DNA of 33,587 nucleotides from Sphingomonas sp. Leaf412. GTDB lineage: Bacteria > Pseudomonadota > Alphaproteobacteria > Sphingomonadales > Sphingomonadaceae. The stretch covers positions 271,643 through 305,229 of the forward strand of contig NZ_LMQP01000004.1 of NCBI RefSeq assembly GCF_001425405.1, given 5' to 3'. The position numbers and the translations under genes are program-made. How positions within the stretch are numbered: the first letter of the stretch is position 1; the number at the start of each line of letters is the position of its first letter. Under the pieces are notes generated by a model. That model saw only the letters and a program-made list of their open reading frames with translations. It had not been told where the DNA came from and made no database searches. Shown here piece by piece: positions 19,604-26,137 of this stretch.

Positions 19604-20530
19604 TCATCCCTCCCGAATCCCCAGCCATGACGGCGGACCGCGCTCGTCGCGCAGGCCCGCGCGCCACCCGGAAACGCCGTCGCGGAACTGTCGCCAGCCG
19701 CGATGCCGCACCGCGCGCGCCGCCAGCGCCGCCAGCGCGCCCGCGGCCCGCAACGGAAAGGCACCCGCCCCGGTATCGCGCAGGATCAGCAGCTTGTTGC
19801 GCTGGTCCAGATAGACGGGGAGGCGCGGGCGCGCGGAAAAGGCGCCGCCGTCGCCGGTCGTCGTCCCCTGCTGGTGCGCGATCACCGCCTCGGGCGCCAT
19901 GCCCAGCCGCAATCCGCGCGCCTTCGCCCGCAGGCACCATTCCACCTCTTCCCCGTACAGGAAGTAGTCGTCGCGCATCGCGCCCGCCGTGTGCAGGAAG
20001 CGCGGGGTGAACATCAGCGATGCACCCAGGATATAGTCGATCGTGTCCGCCGCGGGCGCATCGGCGGGGTCGAACGCCGCCCCGCTGCCGACCGACACCG
20101 CGCGCGCCACCGCTTCCTCCCAGCGGCCGCCATAGGCCTGCACCCGGCCGTCGGCGCGCAGCAGCGTGCCGCCGACGGCGTCGGCCGCGCCGCCCGCCAA
20201 GCACGCGACCAGCCGCTCCATCGCGTCGGGGGCGGGGCGCGCGTCGGGATTGAGGATCCACCACAGCGCCGCGTCCGGGCGCGCCGCGACGCACCGGTTG
20301 TTGCCCCCGGCGTAACCGGTGTTGCCCGCGTCGGGCAGGACGTCGACCGGCTGCCCGCCGGGCAGGACGCGCGGCAAGGCGGCGGCCACCGCCTCCCGCG
20401 CCGCGGCGCCGCCGTTCTCGCACACCACGACCTCGAATTCGCGATGCGTCGACGCCGCCAGCGCCTCAAGGCAGCCGGTCAGGTCCTCGGGGTTGCGGAA
20501 TCCCACCACGCACACGACCACCCGCGTCAT
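19604..20530 (-). CDS. Glycosyltransferase family 2, rhamnosyltransferase-like
   Basis: This cytoplasmic or membrane-associated GT-A glycosyltransferase probably adds a sugar during exopolysaccharide repeat-unit assembly. From ATG 20530 it has 308 residues; an upstream in-frame start would read into the preceding gene, whereas this ATG forms an ATGA overlap with it. Features: RVVVCVVGFRNPEDLTGCL at the N-terminus, the WbbL-type signature NTGYAGGNN near residue 90, WWILNPDARP (DxD-like NPD) near 110, and YFLYGEEVEWCLRAKARG near 205 with the catalytic-region acid. The sugar donor is unknown; the WbbL resemblance suggests dTDP-rhamnose, which would suit a sphingan-like polymer. Confidence 0.86.
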   Translation of the reverse strand: MTRVVVCVVGFRNPEDLTGCLEALAASTHREFEVVVCENGGAAAREAVAAALPRVLPGGQPVDVLPDAGNTGYAGGNNRCVAARPDAALWWILNPDARPAPDAMERLVACLAGGAADAVGGTLLRADGRVQAYGGRWEEAVARAVSVGSGAAFDPADAPAADTIDYILGASLMFTPRFLHTAGAMRDDYFLYGEEVEWCLRAKARGLRLGMAPEAVIAHQQGTTTGDGGAFSARPRLPVYLDQRNKLLILRDTGAGAFPLRAAGALAALAARAVRHRGWRQFRDGVSGWRAGLRDERGPPSWLGIREG

Positions 20531-21399
20531 CGCTTCGCCCCCAGCAGGCGGCGCTGCGCGTCGACGAAGCGCCACCATCGCAACCGGACCAGCATGGCGA
20601 GGCCGCGGGCGCGTTCGCCCCGGTTGTCCAGCATCGGGGAGCGCATCACCCGCGGCGCATGCGCGACGATGGAGGGCAGCAGGCCCAGGCTGCGCCCCAG
20701 CCAGCGCAGCGCGCCGCCGGGCCGTTCACGCATCGTGGCATGGGCCTCGCGCTGGAGCCGGTCCCACTTGCGGCGCAATTCCTCCCAGTCCGCGCGTGCG
20801 GGATGGCTGACCGCAGCATCGGCGGCATAGGCGATGCGATAGCCCAGCGCGACCGCGCGGCGGCACCAGTCCAGGTCTTCCGCCACCTCGGTCCGGAATC
20901 CGCCGACCGCGACGAACACGTCGCGGCGCGTGAACAGGTTGGCGGTCACGCTGAACCCCAGTTTCTGGACGTAATGGCGGTTGTCGAACGCGAACACCTG
21001 CTCGAACGCCTCCGCCCCGCTGCGATTGCCCGGTGCGCGGACCGACACGTCGACGCGCCCGCCGATCAGGTCCGCCCCCTCCAGCGCGGCCAGCCCGTTC
21101 GCCAGCCAGGCGGGATCGGCGACGCAATCGCTGTCGATGAACGCCAGGAGCGGTTCGGTCGATGCCGCGACCCCGGCGTTGCGCGCCGGCCCCGCCCCGC
21201 GCTGCGCGCAGACGACCAGCGTCGCGCGCCCGGCGATGCGCGCGCGCACCGCCGCCTCCCCGCACGGCGACGCATTGTCCGCGACGACGATGTCGAACCG
21301 GTCGCGCGCCAGCGTCTGGCGTTCCAGCGACGCCAGGCACAGGTCCAGCCGGTCGAGATCGTCGTAATGCGGCACGACCACGATCGCGCGCTCAGCCAT
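20527..21399 (-). CDS. Glycosyltransferase family 2
   Basis: A 290-residue GT-A enzyme of exopolysaccharide assembly. It begins AIVVVPHYDDLDRLDLCLAS, has FDIVVADNAS near residue 40, the metal/nucleotide-binding DSD in LLAFIDSDCVADP near residue 90, and EDLDWCRRAVALGYRIAYA near residue 185 in the acceptor side. The C-terminal 60 residues are basic and carry an amphipathic stretch, perhaps for membrane association. It overlaps the upstream acetyltransferase gene by eight bases and the downstream glycosyltransferase by four. Donor and acceptor are not deducible. Confidence 0.87.
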   Translation of the reverse strand: MAERAIVVVPHYDDLDRLDLCLASLERQTLARDRFDIVVADNASPCGEAAVRARIAGRATLVVCAQRGAGPARNAGVAASTEPLLAFIDSDCVADPAWLANGLAALEGADLIGGRVDVSVRAPGNRSGAEAFEQVFAFDNRHYVQKLGFSVTANLFTRRDVFVAVGGFRTEVAEDLDWCRRAVALGYRIAYAADAAVSHPARADWEELRRKWDRLQREAHATMRERPGGALRWLGRSLGLLPSIVAHAPRVMRSPMLDNRGERARGLAMLVRLRWWRFVDAQRRLLGAKR

Positions 21400-22039
21400 C
21401 GGTGCGTCCCTTCGCCGCGCGGGTGCGCGTCCATTCGGTCACCGCGGCGGCGGTGGGGTGATAGGCCAGGTCGGGCCGCGTCGCGACCAGGTCGCGCAAC
21501 GCGGGCGCGTCCAGCGTCCACCACCGGCTGTCCTCCAGCGCGGCGATCAGGTCGTCGGGGAAGCGCCGGCGCAATTCCTTCGCCGGATTGCCCGCGACGA
21601 TGGTGTAGGCGGGGACGTCGCGCGTCACGATCGCGCCCGCGCCGATCACCGCCCCGCGCCCGACCGACTTGCATCCGGGCAGCAGGATGGCGTTGTGCCC
21701 GATCCACACGTCGTCCCCGATCACCAGCGGCGCGCCGTGCAGCCCCTCCTGCGCCACCACGCCGAACTGGCGCTCGTACAGCGCGGGATGCGTCGTCATC
21801 GCCTCCAGCGGGTGGTTGGTGGGGGCGGAACGGACCGAATTGGCGATCGAGCACCAGCGCCCGACGCGGATCGGCCCGGGCATCCGCCACTGGTCGAAAC
21901 AGCCGTAGGAATATCGGCCGACGTCGATATCGTGCCGGTCGCGGAAGATGCGGCGCAGCCGTTCGCTGGTCGCCTGCTGCGGCCGCAGCAGCGTCATCTC
22001 GATCCGTTCGCGCACCTTGCGCACGATCTTGCCGATCAT
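21392..22039 (-). CDS. Hexapeptide-repeat (XAT-type) O-acetyltransferase
   Basis: It probably acetylates a sugar hydroxyl in the repeat unit with acetyl-CoA. The 215-residue protein shows the xenobiotic-acetyltransferase arrangement: GRYSYGCFDQW near residue 50, SVRSAPTNHPLE with the likely catalytic histidine near 80-90, then a left-handed beta-helix with IGDDVWIGHNAILLPGC and VTRDVPAYTIVAGNPAKELRRRF, and a CatB-like helical tail. ATG 22039 was chosen because upstream residues are low-complexity Arg/Gly-rich sequence unlike the family. It heads the two glycosyltransferase genes with overlapping ends, forming one leftward operon. Confidence 0.86.
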   Translation of the reverse strand: MIGKIVRKVRERIEMTLLRPQQATSERLRRIFRDRHDIDVGRYSYGCFDQWRMPGPIRVGRWCSIANSVRSAPTNHPLEAMTTHPALYERQFGVVAQEGLHGAPLVIGDDVWIGHNAILLPGCKSVGRGAVIGAGAIVTRDVPAYTIVAGNPAKELRRRFPDDLIAALEDSRWWTLDAPALRDLVATRPDLAYHPTAAAVTEWTRTRAAKGRTDG

Positions 22040-22089
22040 CTGGTCCGCTTCCCCGACTGTCCGGCCTGCCGCACCGATTCGCCCCCGTC

Positions 22090-22113
22090 GGCCGCCGTCG
22101 TCGTGCGGCGGCC
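22090..22113. terminator. GC-rich hairpin between two acetyltransferase genes
   Basis: GGCCGCCG (22090-22097) pairs with CGGCGGCC (22106-22113) across an 8-base loop in the 109-bp gap between the leftward acetyltransferase genes. There is no T-run, so it may be an attenuator or merely GC-rich sequence. Confidence 0.35.
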
Positions 22114-22148
22114 CCCGGTCGCGGGCCGCCCTACACGGGCGCGCCGCG

Positions 22149-22607
22149 TCAACGCCACATCTTCCGGCTGTTCTCGTCGGCATAGTCCAGCCGCCCGAAC
22201 CGCCCCGTCTTCAGATTCTCGCGCAGCACCCTCGCCGGGCTGCCCCCGACCGCGCTGTACGGCGGCACGTCGCGCGTCACGATCGCGCCCGCGCCCACGA
22301 TCGCGCCGTCGCCGACCGTCACGCCCGGCATCAGCACCGATCCGCCGCCGACGAAGCAATTGCGCCCCACCCTGACCGGCGCGGTCGTGCCGTCGGTCCG
22401 CCGCGTCAGGATCAGCGTCTTGAACGCGATCAGCGACCCCGGCCCCACCGTAATCAGCCCGCGCCGGGCGCACAGCATCCGGCTGGACAGCGAGATGCTG
22501 GCGTCGGGCGCGATCTCGATCCCGTGCGCGAACCGCAGCCACCGCCGCCGCGCCCCGGTGAGCGCGAGCCGCAACGGACGCAGGCTGTTCAGCGACTTGA
22601 TACCCAT
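22149..22607 (-). CDS. Hexapeptide-repeat acyltransferase (WcaF/maltose acetyltransferase-like)
   Basis: A 152-residue left-handed beta-helix acyltransferase, likely acetylating a polysaccharide sugar. The hexapeptide coils are visible in APDASISLSSRMLCARRG, VRVGRNCFVGGGSVLMPG and VGDGAIVGAGAIVTRDVPPY, ending in GGSPARVLREN, the usual close of the family. It lacks the long loops of CatB-type enzymes. It is separated from the next leftward gene by 109 bp and diverges from a third hexapeptide gene across 66 bp. Acceptor unknown. Confidence 0.83.
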   Translation of the reverse strand: MGIKSLNSLRPLRLALTGARRRWLRFAHGIEIAPDASISLSSRMLCARRGLITVGPGSLIAFKTLILTRRTDGTTAPVRVGRNCFVGGGSVLMPGVTVGDGAIVGAGAIVTRDVPPYSAVGGSPARVLRENLKTGRFGRLDYADENSRKMWR

Positions 22608-22638
22608 GGCGATTCGATTGGCCCCCTCAACGACAACA

Positions 22639-22665
22639 TTGCCTTAACGCGCGCCGCCTCATAAT
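22639..22665 (+). promoter_or_regulatory. Possible promoter giving a near-leaderless transcript
   Basis: TTGCCT at 22639-22644 and CATAAT at 22660-22665 are spaced by 15 bp. A start about seven bases after the -10 would fall next to the ATG at 22674, and no ribosome-binding site lies before that ATG. Weak by eye. Confidence 0.25.
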
Positions 22666-22673
22666 CGCGCCCC

Positions 22674-23057
22674 ATGGCCGTACGTGCAACGCCCTCCCCG
22701 TCGCTGAAGCAGCGTTGGCAGCGCCTGGTGCAGACGCGCGTGTGGCGGATGGACATCCACCCCAGCGCGCGCATCGCCGCATCGGCGCTGATCGACCGCA
22801 CCTGGCCGCGCGGGGTGCATATCGCCGCGGGCGTCGTGATCGACGAGGAGGCGGTGATGCTGACCCACGACCTGACGCGCGGCATGTACCTGGATACCCG
22901 CATCGGCGCGAACAGCGTCGTGGGCGCGCGCGCCATCATCCTGCCCGGGATCACGGTCGGCCGCGACTGCGTCGTCGCGCCCGGATCGGTCGTGAACCGC
23001 GACGTGCCCGACGGCACGCGCGTCGCGGGCAATCCCGCCCGCGTCGACGAGGGCTGA
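22674..23057 (+). CDS. Small hexapeptide-repeat acyltransferase
   Basis: This 127-residue protein has an N-terminal basic helix (LKQRWQRLVQTRVWRMDIHP), then left-handed beta-helix coils IHPSARIAASALIDRTWP, GVHIAAGVVIDEEAVMLTHD and IGANSVVGARAIILPGITVG, ending VVNRDVPDGTRVAGNPARV. The histidine in LTHD is the likely catalytic base, as in WcaB/WcaF-like enzymes. It precedes the flippase gene by one base, so they are coupled and it probably decorates the same lipid-linked unit. No ribosome site is visible before its ATG. Confidence 0.82.
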   Translation: MAVRATPSPSLKQRWQRLVQTRVWRMDIHPSARIAASALIDRTWPRGVHIAAGVVIDEEAVMLTHDLTRGMYLDTRIGANSVVGARAIILPGITVGRDCVVAPGSVVNRDVPDGTRVAGNPARVDEG

Positions 23058-23058
23058 C

Positions 23059-24513
23059 ATGGCATCGCCCGCCGCCCGGCGCGGCATGATGGCGTTCACC
23101 GTCGGCAACGCGGTGGCGCAGGCCGCGGCGCTGCTGCGCTACATGCTGCTCGCGCGGCTGCTGGGGCCGACGCAGCTGGGGCTGGCGGCGACGCTGATCC
23201 TGACCGCGCAATTCTTCGAACAGATCACCGACGCCGGGCTCGACCGCTATCTGGTGCAATCGCGCGAGGGCAATCGCGGCGCGGTCGGCCGCGCGATCCA
23301 TCTGGCGATCATCCTGCGCGGCCTGCTGATCGGCGGCGCGATCGCGCTCAGCGCGCCATTGATCGCCGGCTTCTTCGGCCATGCCGGCCTCGCCGACGGC
23401 CTGCGCCTGCTGGCGCTGGCCCCGGTAATCGGCGGGTTCGTCCACCTGGATTACCGCCGGGTGCAGCGGCACCACCATTTCGGCCCCGAAGGCGTGCTGA
23501 CCGCGATCAGCGAGATCGCCAGCCTGATCGCGCTGATCGTCGCCGCGCTGGTCCTGCGCAGCTATGTCGCGATCGCGATCGCGCTGGTGACGCGCGCGGC
23601 GGCGCAGGTCGCGCTGTCGCACCGGCTGGCGCGGCGTCCCTACCGCCTGGGCCTGCCGGGCGCGCACGGCCGCGCGATGGCGGCGTTCGGCCTGCCGCTG
23701 GTGCTGAACGGCGTGCTGCTGTTCCTGGGCGGACAGGGCGACCGGCTCATCATCGGCAGCCGCCTGGGCCCCACCGACCTCGGCCATTATTCCGCGATCA
23801 TCCTGCTGATATTCTACCCCGCCACGATCCTGAGCCGGCAGTTGCAGTCGCTCCACCTCCCCACCCTGGCCGCCGCCCGCAACGATGCGCAGGCGCAGGC
23901 GCGGGAGATCGCGTCGGTCGGGGGGCAGGCGGTGGTGATCGCGATCCTGATGGCGATCGGCTTCGCGCTGGTGGCCCCGCTGGCGGTGCCGCTGATCTAC
24001 GGCAGCCGCTTCGCCGCGCCCGCGCTGCTGATCGCGATCGTCGGCATGTTGCAGGCCGCGCGCTTCGTGCGGCTGTGGCCGACGGTGGTGTCGCTGGCCG
24101 CGGGGCGCAGCGGAAACCTGCTGGTCAACAGCATCGTGCGCCTCGCCGCCTTCCCCATCGCGCTGCTGCTGGCACCATATTGGGGCCTGCCCGGTATCGT
24201 CGCGGGGTTCATCGCCGGGGAATTCGTGGCCTTCGCCGCGTCGATGCTGCTGCTCCACCGCGGGGGGCTGGGCCGCCCGGCGCAGGACTGGTCGCGGATC
24301 GCGCTGCTCGGCGTCTGCTTCGTGGCGGTGGCCGGGCTGGTGGCGGGGACGACGCAGGGGCGGACGGACTGGCTTGTCGCCGGGATCGTCGCGGCGACGG
24401 CGGCGGCGGCGTGGCTGGCGATGCGCGAACGCGCCGCGATCGCGTCGCTGCTCGACGTCGTGCGGCGACGGATGCCGGGGATCGCGCGCCGGATCGCGCC
24501 GCGCCGGTCCTGA
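23059..24513 (+). CDS. Wzx-like polysaccharide flippase (MATE/MOP superfamily)
   Basis: This integral inner-membrane protein probably flips lipid-linked repeat units to the periplasm. It has 484 residues with about twelve to fourteen hydrophobic segments. N-terminal LLRYMLLARLLGPTQLGLAA, a mid-protein LVLNGVLLFLGGQGDRLIIG, and RLGPTDLGHYSAIILL match the two half-repeats of the oligosaccharide flippase family (PF01943/PF13440). The C-terminal 30 residues are basic and cytoplasmic. It starts one base after the acetyltransferase stop with GAGG just upstream. No Wzy polymerase or export channel gene is in the window. Confidence 0.87.
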   Translation: MASPAARRGMMAFTVGNAVAQAAALLRYMLLARLLGPTQLGLAATLILTAQFFEQITDAGLDRYLVQSREGNRGAVGRAIHLAIILRGLLIGGAIALSAPLIAGFFGHAGLADGLRLLALAPVIGGFVHLDYRRVQRHHHFGPEGVLTAISEIASLIALIVAALVLRSYVAIAIALVTRAAAQVALSHRLARRPYRLGLPGAHGRAMAAFGLPLVLNGVLLFLGGQGDRLIIGSRLGPTDLGHYSAIILLIFYPATILSRQLQSLHLPTLAAARNDAQAQAREIASVGGQAVVIAILMAIGFALVAPLAVPLIYGSRFAAPALLIAIVGMLQAARFVRLWPTVVSLAAGRSGNLLVNSIVRLAAFPIALLLAPYWGLPGIVAGFIAGEFVAFAASMLLLHRGGLGRPAQDWSRIALLGVCFVAVAGLVAGTTQGRTDWLVAGIVAATAAAAWLAMRERAAIASLLDVVRRRMPGIARRIAPRRS

Positions 24514-24623
24514 TCCTTTCGCGACGGGACGAATCGAGTCCTCGGCAGGCCGTGGGCCGTGCCGGTTACGCCCGACGGGGCCTGCGCCTATCGTCGCCGG
24601 ATCGGCCGCCACGGGGAACGACC

Positions 24624-25274
24624 ATGCAGAACACGTCCCACGCCGTCATGGCGCAGCGGATCGAACCGGCCGACAGCCCGGACGACTTCCCGACCCCGCC
24701 ATGGGCGACCCGCGCGTTGCTGGACCATGTCGTGCGCGGCGATCTGTCGGCGCTGTCCTGCTGGGAACCGGCCTGCGGCGCGGGCCATATGGCGCGCGTG
24801 CTGGCGGAACGGTTCGGGGAGGTCCGCGCCAGCGACGCCCATGACTACGGCTACGGCATTGTGCGCGATTTCGTCGCCCGGCCGGTGGCGGTACGCCAGG
24901 TCGACTGGGTCATCACCAATCCGCCGTTCCGCCTGGCGGAGGAATTCGTTGTCCGCGCGCTCGACGCCGCGCGCGTCGGGGTCGCGATCCTGGCGCGGAC
25001 GGTGTTCCTGGAAAGCACGGGGCGGTACAACGGCATCTTCCGCGACCGGCCGCCCGCGCGGTTCGCGCAATTCGTCGAACGCGTGCCGATGGTCCGTGGC
25101 CGGCTCGACGGGCGGGCCACCACCGCCACGGGCTATGCCTGGTTCGTGTGGGAACACGCCCATCGCGGCGCGCCGCAATTGATGTGGATCCCGCCCTGCC
25201 GCCGGGACCTGGAGCGGCCCGGCGACTATCCGCCGGAGGCGCAGCCCGCGGCCCGGCGCGCGCGGACCGGCTGA
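24624..25274 (+). CDS. Class I SAM-dependent methyltransferase with NPPF motif (DNA methylase-like)
   Basis: A 216-residue protein with PTPPWATRALL near residue 23, a SAM-binding motif I WEPACGAGHMA (47-57), an acidic DAHDYGYG (motif II region, 71-78), and the catalytic NPPF at 99-102 in VITNPPFRLAEEF. NPPF/NPPY is the signature of N6-adenine or exocyclic-amine methylases. The combination of a PTPPWATRAL start and small size resembles phage-encoded DNA methyltransferases. ATG 24624 follows GGGGAACG at good spacing. There is no restriction endonuclease or phage gene beside it, so it is an orphan. Its target could be DNA or another amine substrate. Confidence 0.75.
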   Translation: MQNTSHAVMAQRIEPADSPDDFPTPPWATRALLDHVVRGDLSALSCWEPACGAGHMARVLAERFGEVRASDAHDYGYGIVRDFVARPVAVRQVDWVITNPPFRLAEEFVVRALDAARVGVAILARTVFLESTGRYNGIFRDRPPARFAQFVERVPMVRGRLDGRATTATGYAWFVWEHAHRGAPQLMWIPPCRRDLERPGDYPPEAQPAARRARTG

Positions 25275-25282
25275 CCGCGGGA

Positions 25283-25301
25283 CGCCGCCGTCGCGGCGGC
25301 G
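25283..25301. terminator. GC hairpin between convergent genes
   Basis: CGCCGCCG (25283-25290) and CGGCGGCG (25294-25301) form an 8-bp stem with a 3-base loop directly after the methyltransferase stop, between convergent genes. It lacks a T-run. Confidence 0.45.
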
Positions 25302-25308
25302 CCCCCGT

Positions 25309-25336
25309 CCTGCCCCCCGTCTCCTGCCCCCCGTCT
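25309..25336. repeat. Two tandem copies of a 14-bp repeat
   Basis: CCTGCCCCCCGTCT occurs at 25309-25322 and 25323-25336, followed by a partial CCTGCC. It is non-coding and prone to slippage. Confidence 0.8.
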
Positions 25337-25365
25337 CCTGCCGTCCGCGTCCCGCCGCCCGCGCG

Positions 25366-25692
25366 TCAGCGTTCGTGCGCGTCGTATTCCGCCGCCGCAT
25401 CCGTCAGCGTCGTCGCCGCGCTCTTGTCGTCGCCGCTCTTCAGCAGCGCCAGCGCGTCGCGTACCGCCGCGCGCAGGCGGCGCCCCTTCACGCCGGGGGG
25501 GCCCGACGGCGGCAGCACCGCGGCGGGGGCGGGCGCGAACGTCCCGAACTTGCCCTTCTTCGCCTCCGCCACGCGGCCCTGGTTGACCCCGAACCATGCC
25601 GCGATGTCATGGTTGCGATCGCCCCGCGCATCCATCCCCAGGACGATCCGCACCTGCTTCTTCGTCAACCTGATCCCGCTCGACTTCGCCAT
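25366..25692 (-). CDS. Small protein with putative helix-turn-helix, unknown function
   Basis: A 108-residue soluble protein. Residues 7-50 (LTKKQVRIVLGMDARGD, HDIAAWFGVNQGRVAEAKKG) look like a helix-turn-helix in which DIAAWFGVNQGRVAEAK would contain the recognition helix; similar small proteins occur across alphaproteobacteria without a known role. A Pro/Ala linker (52-68) joins a C-terminal helical segment (AVRDALALLKSGDDKSAATTL). The ATG has AAGGAG a few bases upstream. It faces away from nrdA across 445 bp. A DNA-binding role is inferred only. Confidence 0.68.
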   Translation of the reverse strand: MAKSSGIRLTKKQVRIVLGMDARGDRNHDIAAWFGVNQGRVAEAKKGKFGTFAPAPAAVLPPSGPPGVKGRRLRAAVRDALALLKSGDDKSAATTLTDAAAEYDAHER

Positions 25693-25945
25693 GTCCCGTC
25701 TCCTTCGCCGGGTGCGATGTAGCTGCGCGCGCGGGGGCCGGACTCAGGATCGGGTCCGAAACGGAGGCATCGCGCCAAACCGTTCATCCACCCCGAAATA
25801 TTTTCGTTCCTGCAACGTTCCCTTGCATATCGCGGATGCGGCGGAAGTCCGTGCGTCGCGCCGCCGCGCGACGACGAGACGATGGCGGCGTGCGACGAAC
25901 GGCAGGGTGGACGACCGGTTAACGGGGTTGCGACAACGGGGGGTT
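25693..25945. other. Intergenic DNA upstream of nrdA, no gene seen
   Basis: This is the left part of a 445-bp gap. It includes the divergent leader of the small helix-turn-helix gene and an AT-rich perfect hairpin CGAAATATTTTCG (25794-25806) that stands out in GC-rich DNA. No open frame with a credible start and composition was found; regulatory elements follow at 25948-26123. Confidence 0.6.
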
Positions 25946-25947
25946 TG

Positions 25948-25963
25948 CCACAATCTGTTGTTA
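25948..25963. promoter_or_regulatory. NrdR box 1
   Basis: CCACAATCTGTTGTTA has symmetric ACAA and TTGT arms around four bases and resembles the NrdR box consensus (acaCwAtATaTwGtgt). Its centre is exactly 31 bp from that of the next palindrome, the three-turn spacing typical of paired NrdR boxes. NrdR represses ribonucleotide reductase genes when bound to dATP/ATP. Confidence 0.75.
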
Positions 25964-25978
25964 CCGGTTCGGGGGCGA

Positions 25979-25994
25979 GCCCTACTAGTGGTAT
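25979..25994. promoter_or_regulatory. NrdR box 2
   Basis: GCCCTACTAGTGGTAT is a weaker match, with an ACTAGT core and CCT/TGG arms. It is paired with box 1 at 31-bp centre-to-centre spacing and lies 143 bp before the nrdA start, so the transcript would have a long leader or a second promoter. Confidence 0.68.
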
Positions 25995-26088
25995 GACGCG
26001 CCGTCGGTCCGCCGACGACGACGCCGCCGCGCGGCAACCCCCGACGCGTCGATGGTCGCTTTTTGTTCTACTGGGTGTAGGATATTGA

Positions 26089-26123
26089 AAGCGTTCTCGA
26101 TTCGGAACCGAACAGGAACGCTT
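26089..26123 (+). promoter_or_regulatory. Nested inverted repeat in the nrdA leader
   Basis: Outer arms AAGCGTTC (26089-26096) and GAACGCTT (26116-26123) enclose an inner TTCGG/CCGAA stem (26101-26112). The AGGAG ribosome site starts two bases after the outer arm and the ATG is at 26138. As RNA it would be a two-tier hairpin next to the ribosome site; as DNA it could be an operator. Confidence 0.55.
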
Positions 26124-26137
26124 CAGGAGCGGACGCG

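Noticed and set aside
25780..25790. DnaA-box-like TTCATCCACC upstream of nrdA
   Set aside because: A single poor match to TTATNCACA with no clustering, so there is no support for an origin.
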